Positions 24,738 through 29,650 of a stretch of DNA of 29,650 bases are shown one piece after another (the first letter of the stretch is position 1; each line of letters opens with the position of its first letter). Below the pieces are notes generated by a model. That model did no database searches, was not told the origin of the DNA, and saw nothing but the letters and a program-made list of their open reading frames with translations. Both the position numbers and the translations under genes were made by a program. The stretch comes from JBEVEP01 sp040512755 (lineage in GTDB: Bacteria; Pseudomonadota; Alphaproteobacteria; Rhizobiales; Rhizobiaceae), in NCBI GenBank assembly GCA_040512755.1, contig JBEVEP010000064.1, positions 1 to 29,650 of the forward strand. The letters run 5' to 3'.

Positions 24738-25313
24738 TCAAAAGGTCCGGGCGCCGCGCGAGGCGGCGCGGGCGAGCATGCCAGTGATCTGGGCCTCCGA
24801 CTTGCGGAATGAGCCTGCGTCCTGAGCGGAGACGTTAAAGACGACGTTGACTGGCGCGCCTCCCCCCGACGCAGCGACGCCTAGCCGGCCGTCCGCCGAG
24901 CGCTGCAGAGGCAGGATCGCCTCGGACCCCGCCTCGCCCATCAGGCCGACATTGCGCCCCATCGGAAAGAAGCTCGGCGCGGATACGACGCCCCCGCTTG
25001 CAAAGGGAACGACGTGGCCGGGAACGCCGCCCTTGGCGAAAGGCATCAACCCGGCAAATCCGCTGAACAGCGACGAGAACAGCGAACCGGTCATCGATTG
25101 CAACGGCTGCAGTCCCTGGTTCAACGCCATGCCCGCAAGGTTCAGTCCGATCCTGCGCAGCATATCGTCGAGGTCCTTGCCACTCAGCACCGCGCCCTTC
25201 AGTGCTCCGGTAAGCTGCGCGCCGAAGCTCTGCGACAGCACTTCCAGATTCCTGAGCGCCGCGGCGAATGGCGCCGTGTCGGCGCTGATCTGCACGCTTA
25301 CTGCTTCGGCCAA
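24738..25313 (-). CDS. GTA tail tape measure protein (g11-like), TTG start
   Basis: This 191-residue protein reads from TTG at 25313, with GGAG seven bases upstream. A GTG at codon 7 is the alternative, with no visible binding site. The start lies inside g10.1, overlapping it by 16 bases. The N-terminal half is amphipathic helix ('FAAALRNLEVLSQSFGAQLTGALKGAVLSGKDLDDMLRRIGLNLAGMALNQGL' region). The middle is Gly/Phe-rich ('FAKGGVPGHVVPFASGGVVSAP'), and 'MGRNVGLMGEAGSEAILPLQR' is the phage tape-measure signature. The short length fits the short tails of GTA particles, because the tape measure sets tail length. Context between chaperones and distal tail protein is canonical. Confidence 0.9.
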   Translation of the reverse strand: MAEAVSVQISADTAPFAAALRNLEVLSQSFGAQLTGALKGAVLSGKDLDDMLRRIGLNLAGMALNQGLQPLQSMTGSLFSSLFSGFAGLMPFAKGGVPGHVVPFASGGVVSAPSFFPMGRNVGLMGEAGSEAILPLQRSADGRLGVAASGGGAPVNVVFNVSAQDAGSFRKSEAQITGMLARAASRGARTF

Positions 25314-25483
25314 ATCGTTTCTCCATCATCAGGAAATTTGCGCATGAGTTCGGCGAGATCGTCGCGGCGTGGAGCGCCGGTACGCTTTGGCAGAACGGTG
25401 CTCGCCGCGCGCTCGAACTCACGCGGCGTCATCGACCAGAAGGCGGCGGGCGAAAGCCGCAGCAGGCCAAGTCCTGTCGACAT
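25298..25483 (-). CDS. GTA tail assembly chaperone-like protein (g10.1-like), start uncertain
   Basis: The first ATG (25483) gives 61 residues: 'MSTGLGLLRLSPAAFWSMTPREFERAA...'. The LRLSP..FW.MTPRE pattern is the signature of the short rcc01693/TIGR02216 tail-chaperone family. Immediately upstream, in the same frame, are the codons for Arg-Ala-Phe-Pro-Trp-Asp-Asp-Val, which match the family's usual N-terminal FPWD-type motif. No ATG, GTG or TTG precedes them in frame. The nearest possible rare start is ATA at 25526-25528, overlapping the g10 TAG. The frame is -1 relative to g10 and stays open back into g10. The real product may start at 25483 (weak GGGA site), use a rare start, or arise by frameshift from g10. 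Confidence 0.8.
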   Translation of the reverse strand: MSTGLGLLRLSPAAFWSMTPREFERAASTVLPKRTGAPRRDDLAELMRKFPDDGETIWPKQ

Positions 25484-25524
25484 GACGTCGTCCCAGGGAA
25501 ATGCCCGGCCGTCGCCAGCTGCGG

Positions 25525-25869
25525 CTATTGAGGGTCTGACGAAGACTGCGTCTGCTCGGCCGCGCCGAATGCGACGGTGAGCAGTTCCGCGACGATCGCC
25601 GCGAATCCCGCCGCCCCATTGCGCGACTGCATCTTCGCGACCTGATCGTCCGAAATCTCATAGCCCGCTCCTCGCAGCCCCGCGCCGACCATCCGGATCA
25701 TGTCCAGCGCCGACAGCCTACCGGATGAGAAGCGCTCGACCAGCGCATTGAGATCATCGACAGCGTATGCTGCTTCCAGTTCCGCCAGAGCGCCGAGCGT
25801 CAGGCAGAGCCGGTATTCCCGTCCGTCGAGTTCGGCGGCGATCTCGCCGCGGCGGCGATTGGCGATCAT
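25525..25869 (-). CDS. GTA gp10-family tail chaperone / tail protein
   Basis: This 114-residue protein starts at 25869 and overlaps the g9 stop as ATGA. 'NRRRGEIAAELDGREYRLCLTLGALAELEAAYAVDDLNALVERFSSGRLSALDMIRMVGAGLRGAG' is typical of the GTA gp10 family (gene transfer agent family protein): a short beta-strand start followed by helices. The C terminus is Gln/Ser-rich ('EQTQSSSDPQ') and probably flexible. By position between the major tail protein and the tape measure it corresponds to the tail assembly chaperone of siphophages, which loads the tape measure before tube assembly. Its last codons overlap the open -1 frame that leads into g10.1. Confidence 0.9.
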   Translation of the reverse strand: MIANRRRGEIAAELDGREYRLCLTLGALAELEAAYAVDDLNALVERFSSGRLSALDMIRMVGAGLRGAGYEISDDQVAKMQSRNGAAGFAAIVAELLTVAFGAAEQTQSSSDPQ

Positions 25870-26282
25870 GGCGTCACCGTGAAGCTGATGGGCCCCGCCG
25901 ATTCCAGCGCGATCTCGAAGGTCACTTCGCCGTCATGCGCGCCTGTGTATTCAAGCGCCGTGATCTGAAACAGCCCAGCCACGATGCCGAAACTTGGCAC
26001 CGCCAACTGCCAGGCCACGATGTCGCCGGCAAAGAAGCGTGTTCTGATCATTGCGTCGGACTCCGCATCCTTGAAAATGCCCGATCCGCTGATTGCTGCG
26101 CGCTGCACACCGCTTCCGGCCAGCAGTTCACGCCAGCGGCCAGCTGAATCCGCATCCGTTATGTCGACCGTTTCGCTGTTGAATGCGATGCGCTTGGAGC
26201 GCAGTCCGGCCACCGTTACGAAATTGCCCAAACCGTTGGAATCGATCTTGAGCAGAAGGTCCTTGCCCTTCTGTGCGACCAT
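25866..26282 (-). CDS. GTA major tail tube protein (g9-like, TP901-1 family)
   Basis: This 138-residue protein starts at 26282 with AGGAGA six bases upstream. 'MVAQKGKDLLLKIDSNGLGNFVTVAGLRSKRIAFNSETVDITDADSAGRWRELL' is the hallmark N terminus of the TP901-1-type major tail protein used by GTAs. The C-terminal beta strands include 'LFQITALEYTGAHDGEVTFEIALESAGPISF'. Many copies stack as rings to build the tail tube. An in-frame extension to TTG 26408 exists but lacks a binding site and would disrupt the usual N terminus. Its TGA overlaps the g10 start. Confidence 0.95.
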   Translation of the reverse strand: MVAQKGKDLLLKIDSNGLGNFVTVAGLRSKRIAFNSETVDITDADSAGRWRELLAGSGVQRAAISGSGIFKDAESDAMIRTRFFAGDIVAWQLAVPSFGIVAGLFQITALEYTGAHDGEVTFEIALESAGPISFTVTP

Positions 26283-26511
26283 CCGTCGTCTCCTGAATCT
26301 TGTGTGGGTAGAGATGGCGACCCTATCGCCATCGGTGTCGGGCGCTGTGCGCCAAAGCAGGTAAAGTTCGTTTGGCGTTATGACCTGCGAAGGCGATTTG
26401 CCGCGCAATCAGTCCCGGAGCGGAATGATGCCCAGAGTCACATTTCCGCTATAGCCTCTTGCTTTTCCAATAGAAATTAGCGCGAGGCCCTTTTGGTCAC
26501 GCAATTTGAAA
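26283..26511 (-). other. 229-base gap between g8 and g9 with an interrupted open frame
   Basis: This is the longest non-repetitive gap inside the structural cluster and is more AT-rich than its neighbours. In the g9 frame the minus strand stays open from within the g8 end through to g9, except for one TGA at 26409-26411. The conceptual product reads '...EVDFKLRDQKGLALISIG' before the stop and 'VITPNELYLLWRTAPDTD' after it. No good start codon or ribosome binding site is seen for it. It may be a remnant of a small gene, a regulatory leader for the highly expressed tail protein, or chance. Confidence 0.4.
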
Positions 26512-26940
26512 TCAACTTCCTGTGCCGCTGCTATCCGGCTCCGTCACCGCGCGGAACCGCAGCAGGCCATGGTGGACGGACAGGTCGTCCTCATGGCGGG
26601 CCTCCGCGAATTCGAGGCGGATGTTGACGAGATGGTGGCCATCGAGCGGCAGCGACGCATCGTCCAGCCGCGCGCGGGCAAGCTCCATAATGTCCAGCGT
26701 TTCCTTCTTTCCCTTCTCCTTAGACCAGATGTGAAGCGTGAAGAGTTGCTCGGTCCCGCTTTCGGTGCCGGTGCTCCAGTCATAAATGCTGGTTCGCCCG
26801 AAGGTGATGTATGGGAAAGCGACGTTCGCGGGAGCCTGATCGAAGATACGGACACCGCCAAGCAGCGCCGACAGTTCCGTGTCATTTGAAAGCGCCGAGA
26901 AAATGGCCTTCTGCAGTTCAGCCGCCGGAGCGGTCATCAT
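26512..26940 (-). CDS. GTA tail terminator / tail completion protein, DUF3168 family (g8-like)
   Basis: This 142-residue protein starts at 26940 (a second ATG follows directly at 26937), with AAGGGAG five bases upstream. 'LQKAIFSALSNDTELSALLGGVRIFDQAPANVAFPYITFGRTSIYDWSTGTESGTEQLFTLHIWS' contains the DUF3168 signature: a helix followed by 'FPYITFG' and a strand with 'HIWS'. The C terminus, 'HHLVNIRLEFAEARHEDDLSVHHGLLRFRAVTE', completes the family pattern. The protein caps the tail tube at the head-proximal end. Its start overlaps the end of the preceding small gene by 23 bases. Confidence 0.93.
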   Translation of the reverse strand: MMTAPAAELQKAIFSALSNDTELSALLGGVRIFDQAPANVAFPYITFGRTSIYDWSTGTESGTEQLFTLHIWSKEKGKKETLDIMELARARLDDASLPLDGHHLVNIRLEFAEARHEDDLSVHHGLLRFRAVTEPDSSGTGS

Positions 26941-27112
26941 GGTGCTCCCTTGTCATCCTTGACCGCCTTGAAATCGGCCGTTCAATGTCATCAGCCTCAT
27001 CGGCGTTTCCGGGCGGAAGGTATCGTCGTTCGGCTTTTTCCGCCAGATCGTGCTCTCTCCATCGCAGGGCCCTGACGAGCCCATCCAACGTCAGACTGAT
27101 CGTTAGATTCAT
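26918..27112 (-). CDS. Small 64-residue protein between g7 and g8, unknown function
   Basis: The ATG at 27112 overlaps the g7 stop as ATGA and has the near-perfect ribosome binding site GGAGG seven bases upstream, stronger than those of most genes here. The product begins 'MNLTISLTLDGLVRALRWRE' and continues with 'HDLAEKAERRYLPPGNADEADD', then a basic-acidic tail. The first half should form a strand and an amphipathic helix; the rest is probably disordered. No membrane segment or signal peptide is seen. The Rhodobacter GTA has no numbered gene at this place. The coupling on both sides suggests a real head-tail-joining accessory or regulator. I do not recognise a family. Confidence 0.65.
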   Translation of the reverse strand: MNLTISLTLDGLVRALRWREHDLAEKAERRYLPPGNADEADDIERPISRRSRMTREHHDDRSGG

Positions 27113-27444
27113 AGTCTTTCCTCCCGGACCCGGCACACGAGGTACCGGCCCGTTTCATCCGGATCGTGCACGGTTTCGATCTCGAACACCCGCGCTCCCT
27201 TGACGAAGCGCATACCGCTGCGGATGTCGTTTCTTTTGCGGATTGTGATCCGGTGCGTGACCGTCTCGATCGCCTGATCGGCGTTGACGATGCTGTTGGC
27301 GCTGACGGGTTCGACCATGCCGAAGAGCAGCGCGATCTCACTCCACGCCTCGGTGTGGCCGCCCAACCCGTCCGGAACGACTCCCGCCGCCTGCAGCCTC
27401 AGTTCGTTCCTGAGAAACCCCGGATCCAGAAGAACCGAGTGCAT
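27109..27444 (-). CDS. GTA head closure / stopper protein (g7-like, SPP1 gp16-type)
   Basis: This 111-residue protein starts at 27444 with GAGGAAG five bases upstream, 14 bases after the g6 stop. 'LDPGFLRNELRLQAAGVVPDGLGGHTEAWSEIALLFGMVEPVSA' and 'ETVTHRITIRKRNDIRSGMRFVKGARVFEIETVHDPDETGRYLVCRVRE' form the small beta-barrel pattern of head-tail closure proteins, with a conserved 'THRITIR' strand and 'G.RF..G.R.F.I'. It should seal the DNA exit channel below the adaptor ring before tail joining. Its TGA overlaps the start of the small gene downstream. Confidence 0.92.
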   Translation of the reverse strand: MHSVLLDPGFLRNELRLQAAGVVPDGLGGHTEAWSEIALLFGMVEPVSANSIVNADQAIETVTHRITIRKRNDIRSGMRFVKGARVFEIETVHDPDETGRYLVCRVREERL

Positions 27445-27458
27445 CAGAGCTTCCTCGC

Positions 27459-28013
27459 CTAATATCCCGCGATCAGGCGCTCATATCCGGGGGGATAGGA
27501 TGCCGGCTGGTTCTCCGGACCAAGCACGCCACGAAACTCGTACCAATGTGTTGCAAGCATCAGAATTGCTCGCTTCAGAAGGTCGGGGACATCGGTTCCG
27601 GCTTCGCCAAATCCGGCGGCGAAATCGATCTCGATGCCGTTCATGGCCCTCAACAGCACCGGTCGATTGTCGAAATGGATACGCGCAGGGCGCGACAGCG
27701 GGTCGAACTGGTACGCGGCGGGCGGCAGCAATGAGGCTTCGCCGTCCGGTCCGTAGACCGTGACTGACAGAACTGACCGCACGGGATGGCGAGCAAGCAG
27801 CACGCAGCCGTTTCGCGGCCATCGATCGAGCGCGAGCCGCCAGGTCTGGTTGATCAGCGCGGTGCCGGTTGCCCTTTCCACCTCGTCGCGCGCGGCGCGA
27901 ATGAGGCCGCTCAACAGCCCATCCTCACTGTCGTGGTCGAGACGAAGATGGGCTTTCACACCGGCAAGTGTCACCGGCTCCGCTTCCGGTTCGCCGGTTC
28001 GAAACAGAGTCAT
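27459..28013 (-). CDS. GTA head-tail adaptor protein (g6-like, phiE125 gp8 family)
   Basis: This 184-residue protein starts at 28013 with AGGA six bases upstream. 'VTLAGVKAHLRLDHDSEDGLLSGLIRAARDEVERATGTALINQTWRLALDRWP' is the head-tail connector signature (helical gp6/gp15-like fold), followed by 'LARHPVRSVLSVTVYG' and the C-terminal 'AILMLATHWYEFRG'. It forms the adaptor ring under the portal. The frame stays open upstream to 28256 through the palindromic repeat, but that extension is repeat-encoded and has no family similarity, so the shorter start is chosen. The unusual 297-base gap to the capsid gene is filled largely by the repeat. Confidence 0.92.
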   Translation of the reverse strand: MTLFRTGEPEAEPVTLAGVKAHLRLDHDSEDGLLSGLIRAARDEVERATGTALINQTWRLALDRWPRNGCVLLARHPVRSVLSVTVYGPDGEASLLPPAAYQFDPLSRPARIHFDNRPVLLRAMNGIEIDFAAGFGEAGTDVPDLLKRAILMLATHWYEFRGVLGPENQPASYPPGYERLIAGY

Positions 28014-28064
28014 GAAATGTCCTGAACTCGTTGTTTTTGATAAGAAAAAGGCGTCGACGACTTG

Positions 28065-28240
28065 CCCTCCCCTTGTGGGGAAGGTCAATCGCGTATGGAC
28101 GTTGCGCTGCCCTCTCACCCGGCTCGGGCTTCGCCCTCGCCACCCTCTCCCCGAGGGGAGAGGAGATCGCCGGCCGTGCCGCCGAACCCTCTTCTCCCCA
28201 GCGGGGAGAAGGTGGCCGAGCAGAGCGAGGCCGGATGAGG
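28065..28240. repeat. REP/RIME-like mosaic of palindromes between the capsid and adaptor genes
   Basis: Several GC-rich palindromes lie in tandem: CCCC-TTGT-GGGG at 28069-28080; a perfect nine-pair arm CCTCTCCCC/GGGGAGAGG at 28144-28152 and 28155-28163; a perfect nine-pair arm CTTCTCCCC/GGGGAGAAG at 28191-28199 and 28203-28211; and GGCC arms at 28214-28217 and 28229-28232. Flanking phrases on the minus strand (CCTCATCCGGCC, GGCGAAGCCCGAGCCGGGTG) are of the kind repeated between genes in Mesorhizobium and other rhizobia (RIME-type elements). In the GTA transcript these would fold into strong hairpins between g5 and g6. The remaining gap bases hold a weaker inverted repeat, GAAAATC/GATTTTC at 28267-28302. 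Confidence 0.8.
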
Positions 28241-28310
28241 GGGCATTCATCAGCACCGGAAGCGGAGAAAATCGCGTCAGATGGCTGCCGGAGTAGATTT
28301 TCGCGCGGCC

Positions 28311-29561
28311 TCAGCTTTCGCCAAACTTCAGCAGCTTGATCGCGTCGAAGTCCTGGATGCCGCCGCCGACGCGCTTGGTGGTGTAGAACAGCACATAAGG
28401 CTTGGCGGAGTACGGATCGCGCAGCACGCGCACGCCGGTGCGATCGACCACCAGATAGCCCCGCGCGAAATCGCCGAAGGCGACCGGCGTCGCATCGGTG
28501 GCAACGTTGGGCATCTCCTCCGCCTCGACCAGCGGGAAGCCCATCAGCATGGCCTTTTGGCCGGGTGCTGCCGGCGGCTGCCACAGATAGTTGCCGTCCG
28601 CGTCCTTCAGCTTGCGGATTGTGGCCTGCGTCTCACGGTTCATCACCCAGTTTGCGTTCTGGCGATAGCCCGCCTTCAGCGCATAGACCGTCTCGATCAG
28701 CACATCCGACGGGTTGCTGGCCGGCAGTGCGCCCGCCACCCCTGTCGCGACATAGCCGACCTGTCCCCAGGCCCAGCTGGCTTCGGCGACCTTCGTATAG
28801 TTGAGAAATCCCTTTGGCTTGTTTGTTCCGTCACCTGAAACGAAGGCGATGCCCTCCTGCTCGGCGAAAGCGGCCTCCACCTCTGAGGAGATCCACTGGT
28901 CGAGATCGACCACCGCATCGTCCAACAGAGTGGCGGTCGCCGCCGGCATGGCATAAAGCTCCATGGTCGGGAACTGCAACTCGGCCAGGGTCGCCGTGGT
29001 GGTCTGTGGCCGCGCTGCGGTCTCCGCTACCCACCCGACCGCCGGTCCGCTGATGGAAAACGGCTTCTTCAGGACTGCGGACGAAACCTGCCGCACGGAG
29101 GCGATCCCGCGGATGGGCGAGAGCAGCGAGAGCCGCTTGCCGATCTCGGTTTCGGTCTCGCTGGGCACGAGATAACCACCATCCTGCCCGGAGCCGTAGG
29201 ACATTGCCTTTGTGTCGAGCGAACGCAACAGCCGGTCGTCGCCGGTCCGCACATAGGCTTCGAAGGCCTGCTTGTGCTCGGTGTCGACCGGACGGCCCTC
29301 GCCGCCCAGGATTGGGCGCGCCTTCTTCAGGTTCAGAGTGTCGAGCGCCCGCTTCTGTTCATCCAGGGTTCGCGAGATGCGATCCACCTTCTCCGTCGTC
29401 ACGACGTCCGCGCTCATTCGCCTTTCGATCTGCCCCAGCCGCAGGTCATTAGCGTCCTTGAACGCTTCAAACGCGGCCATGAACTCGCCGAATGCTTCGG
29501 GCAGGTCCAAAGGCGTGACGGCTTTGGTCTCGGGCATGCCCATACTGTCGCCTGTATTCAT
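28311..29561 (-). CDS. GTA major capsid protein, HK97 fold (g5-like)
   Basis: This 416-residue protein has its ATG at 29561 overlapping the upstream stop as TGATG, with AAGGAAG seven bases upstream. The N-terminal 100 or so residues ('FGEFMAAFEAFKDANDLRLGQIERRMSADVVTTEKVDRISRTLDEQKRAL' region) form the coiled-coil scaffold (delta) domain that the prohead protease removes. Then follow HK97-type motifs: 'GGYLVPSETETEI', 'WVAETAARPQT', 'ELYAMPAATATLLDDAVVDLDQWI', 'GDGTNKPKGFL', 'NWVMNRETQATIRKLKDADGNYLWQP', 'GFPLVEAEEMP' and 'FGDFARGYLVVDR'. It builds the icosahedral head. The frame is full and undisturbed, and the gene is followed by a hairpin-rich repeat before g6. Confidence 0.96.
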   Translation of the reverse strand: MNTGDSMGMPETKAVTPLDLPEAFGEFMAAFEAFKDANDLRLGQIERRMSADVVTTEKVDRISRTLDEQKRALDTLNLKKARPILGGEGRPVDTEHKQAFEAYVRTGDDRLLRSLDTKAMSYGSGQDGGYLVPSETETEIGKRLSLLSPIRGIASVRQVSSAVLKKPFSISGPAVGWVAETAARPQTTTATLAELQFPTMELYAMPAATATLLDDAVVDLDQWISSEVEAAFAEQEGIAFVSGDGTNKPKGFLNYTKVAEASWAWGQVGYVATGVAGALPASNPSDVLIETVYALKAGYRQNANWVMNRETQATIRKLKDADGNYLWQPPAAPGQKAMLMGFPLVEAEEMPNVATDATPVAFGDFARGYLVVDRTGVRVLRDPYSAKPYVLFYTTKRVGGGIQDFDAIKLLKFGES

Positions 29562-29650
29562 CAAAAAACTTCCTTTCCATTGATCATGCGTGTCGCCATG
29601 CGGATCGCGTCCGCAAGCTTGTCTGGCGGCTTGTGGGCAGCGTCCCGTTC
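29561..29650 (-). CDS. C-terminal end of the gene upstream of capsid, probable GTA prohead protease (g4)
   Basis: Only the last 29 codons are in the window. The frame enters at the right edge and ends at TGA 29561-29563, sharing one base with the capsid ATG. Visible residues are 'ERDAAHKPPDKLADAIRMAT' and then 'RMINGKEVF', a basic amphipathic helix. The coupling to the capsid gene shows that it is translated. In GTA and HK97-type clusters the gene at this place is the prohead protease that cleaves the capsid scaffold, but this tail carries no catalytic motif, so the name comes from gene order alone. Confidence 0.55.
   Translation of the reverse strand, partial: ERDAAHKPPDKLADAIRMATRMINGKEVF

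Noticed and set aside
28065..28240. CRISPR-like repeats
   Set aside because: The palindromes differ in sequence, are not regularly spaced and have no unique spacers; they fit a REP/RIME mosaic.
28014..28256. N-terminal extension of the head-tail adaptor gene to 28256
   Set aside because: The added residues are encoded by the palindromic repeat and are absent from the family; the ATG at 28013 has a proper binding site.
1..29650. tRNA, rRNA, insertion sequence or phage attachment site
   Set aside because: No cloverleaf-like segment, transposase frame, terminal inverted repeats with target duplications, or long direct repeats were recognised on either strand.

Overview
The window looks like chromosome from an alphaproteobacterium of the Rhizobiales, most like the Mesorhizobium/Phyllobacteriaceae group. 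This rests on GC-rich coding, a rhizobial gene order (feuN-like/feuP/feuQ, cycHJKL, degP, a two-component pair, glnE), a 'megatron' tail protein of the Rhodobacter-type gene transfer agent (GTA), and a mosaic palindromic intergenic repeat of the kind scattered through Mesorhizobium-like genomes. The species is inferred, not proven. Only the first two genes are on the plus strand; the other 25 CDS calls, from 3684 to the window end, are on the minus strand.

Left part, 1-9312: the C-terminal 350 codons of aminopeptidase N (pepN), a membrane-bound double-PAS histidine kinase of the PdhS/DivJ/PleC type, a secreted four-EF-hand protein, and a compact operon of OmpR-type response regulator, HAMP histidine kinase and glnE. 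glnE encodes the bifunctional adenylyltransferase that controls glutamine synthetase.

Middle part, 9313-18332: envelope and respiration functions. A periplasmic DegP/HtrA protease is flanked by strong inverted repeats. The cytochrome c maturation operon cycH-cycJ-cycK-cycL (CcmI, CcmE, CcmF, CcmH) is tightly coupled by overlapping stops and starts. Upstream of it lie a surface-antigen-type lipoprotein and the FeuP/FeuQ two-component system, preceded by a small exported protein in the position of the FeuQ inhibitor FeuN.

Right part, 18441-29650: a GTA structural cluster read right to left. It holds the end of a probable prohead protease (g4), major capsid (g5), head-tail adaptor (g6), head closure (g7), an extra 64-residue protein, tail terminator (g8), major tail protein (g9), tail chaperones (g10, g10.1), short tape measure (g11), distal tail protein (g12), hub (g13), NlpC/P60 peptidase (g14), megatron (g15) and a small holin-like membrane protein. 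The frames are intact and mostly translationally coupled, which suggests a maintained, domesticated particle rather than a decaying prophage. No integrase, repressor, attachment site or transposase is visible.

Most interesting: g10.1 has its conserved N-terminal motif upstream of any ATG/GTG/TTG start, in the -1 frame of g10. There is a REP/RIME-like hairpin mosaic inside the structural operon between capsid and adaptor genes, an unnamed small gene with a near-perfect ribosome binding site between g7 and g8, and an unexplained 229-base gap between g8 and g9.
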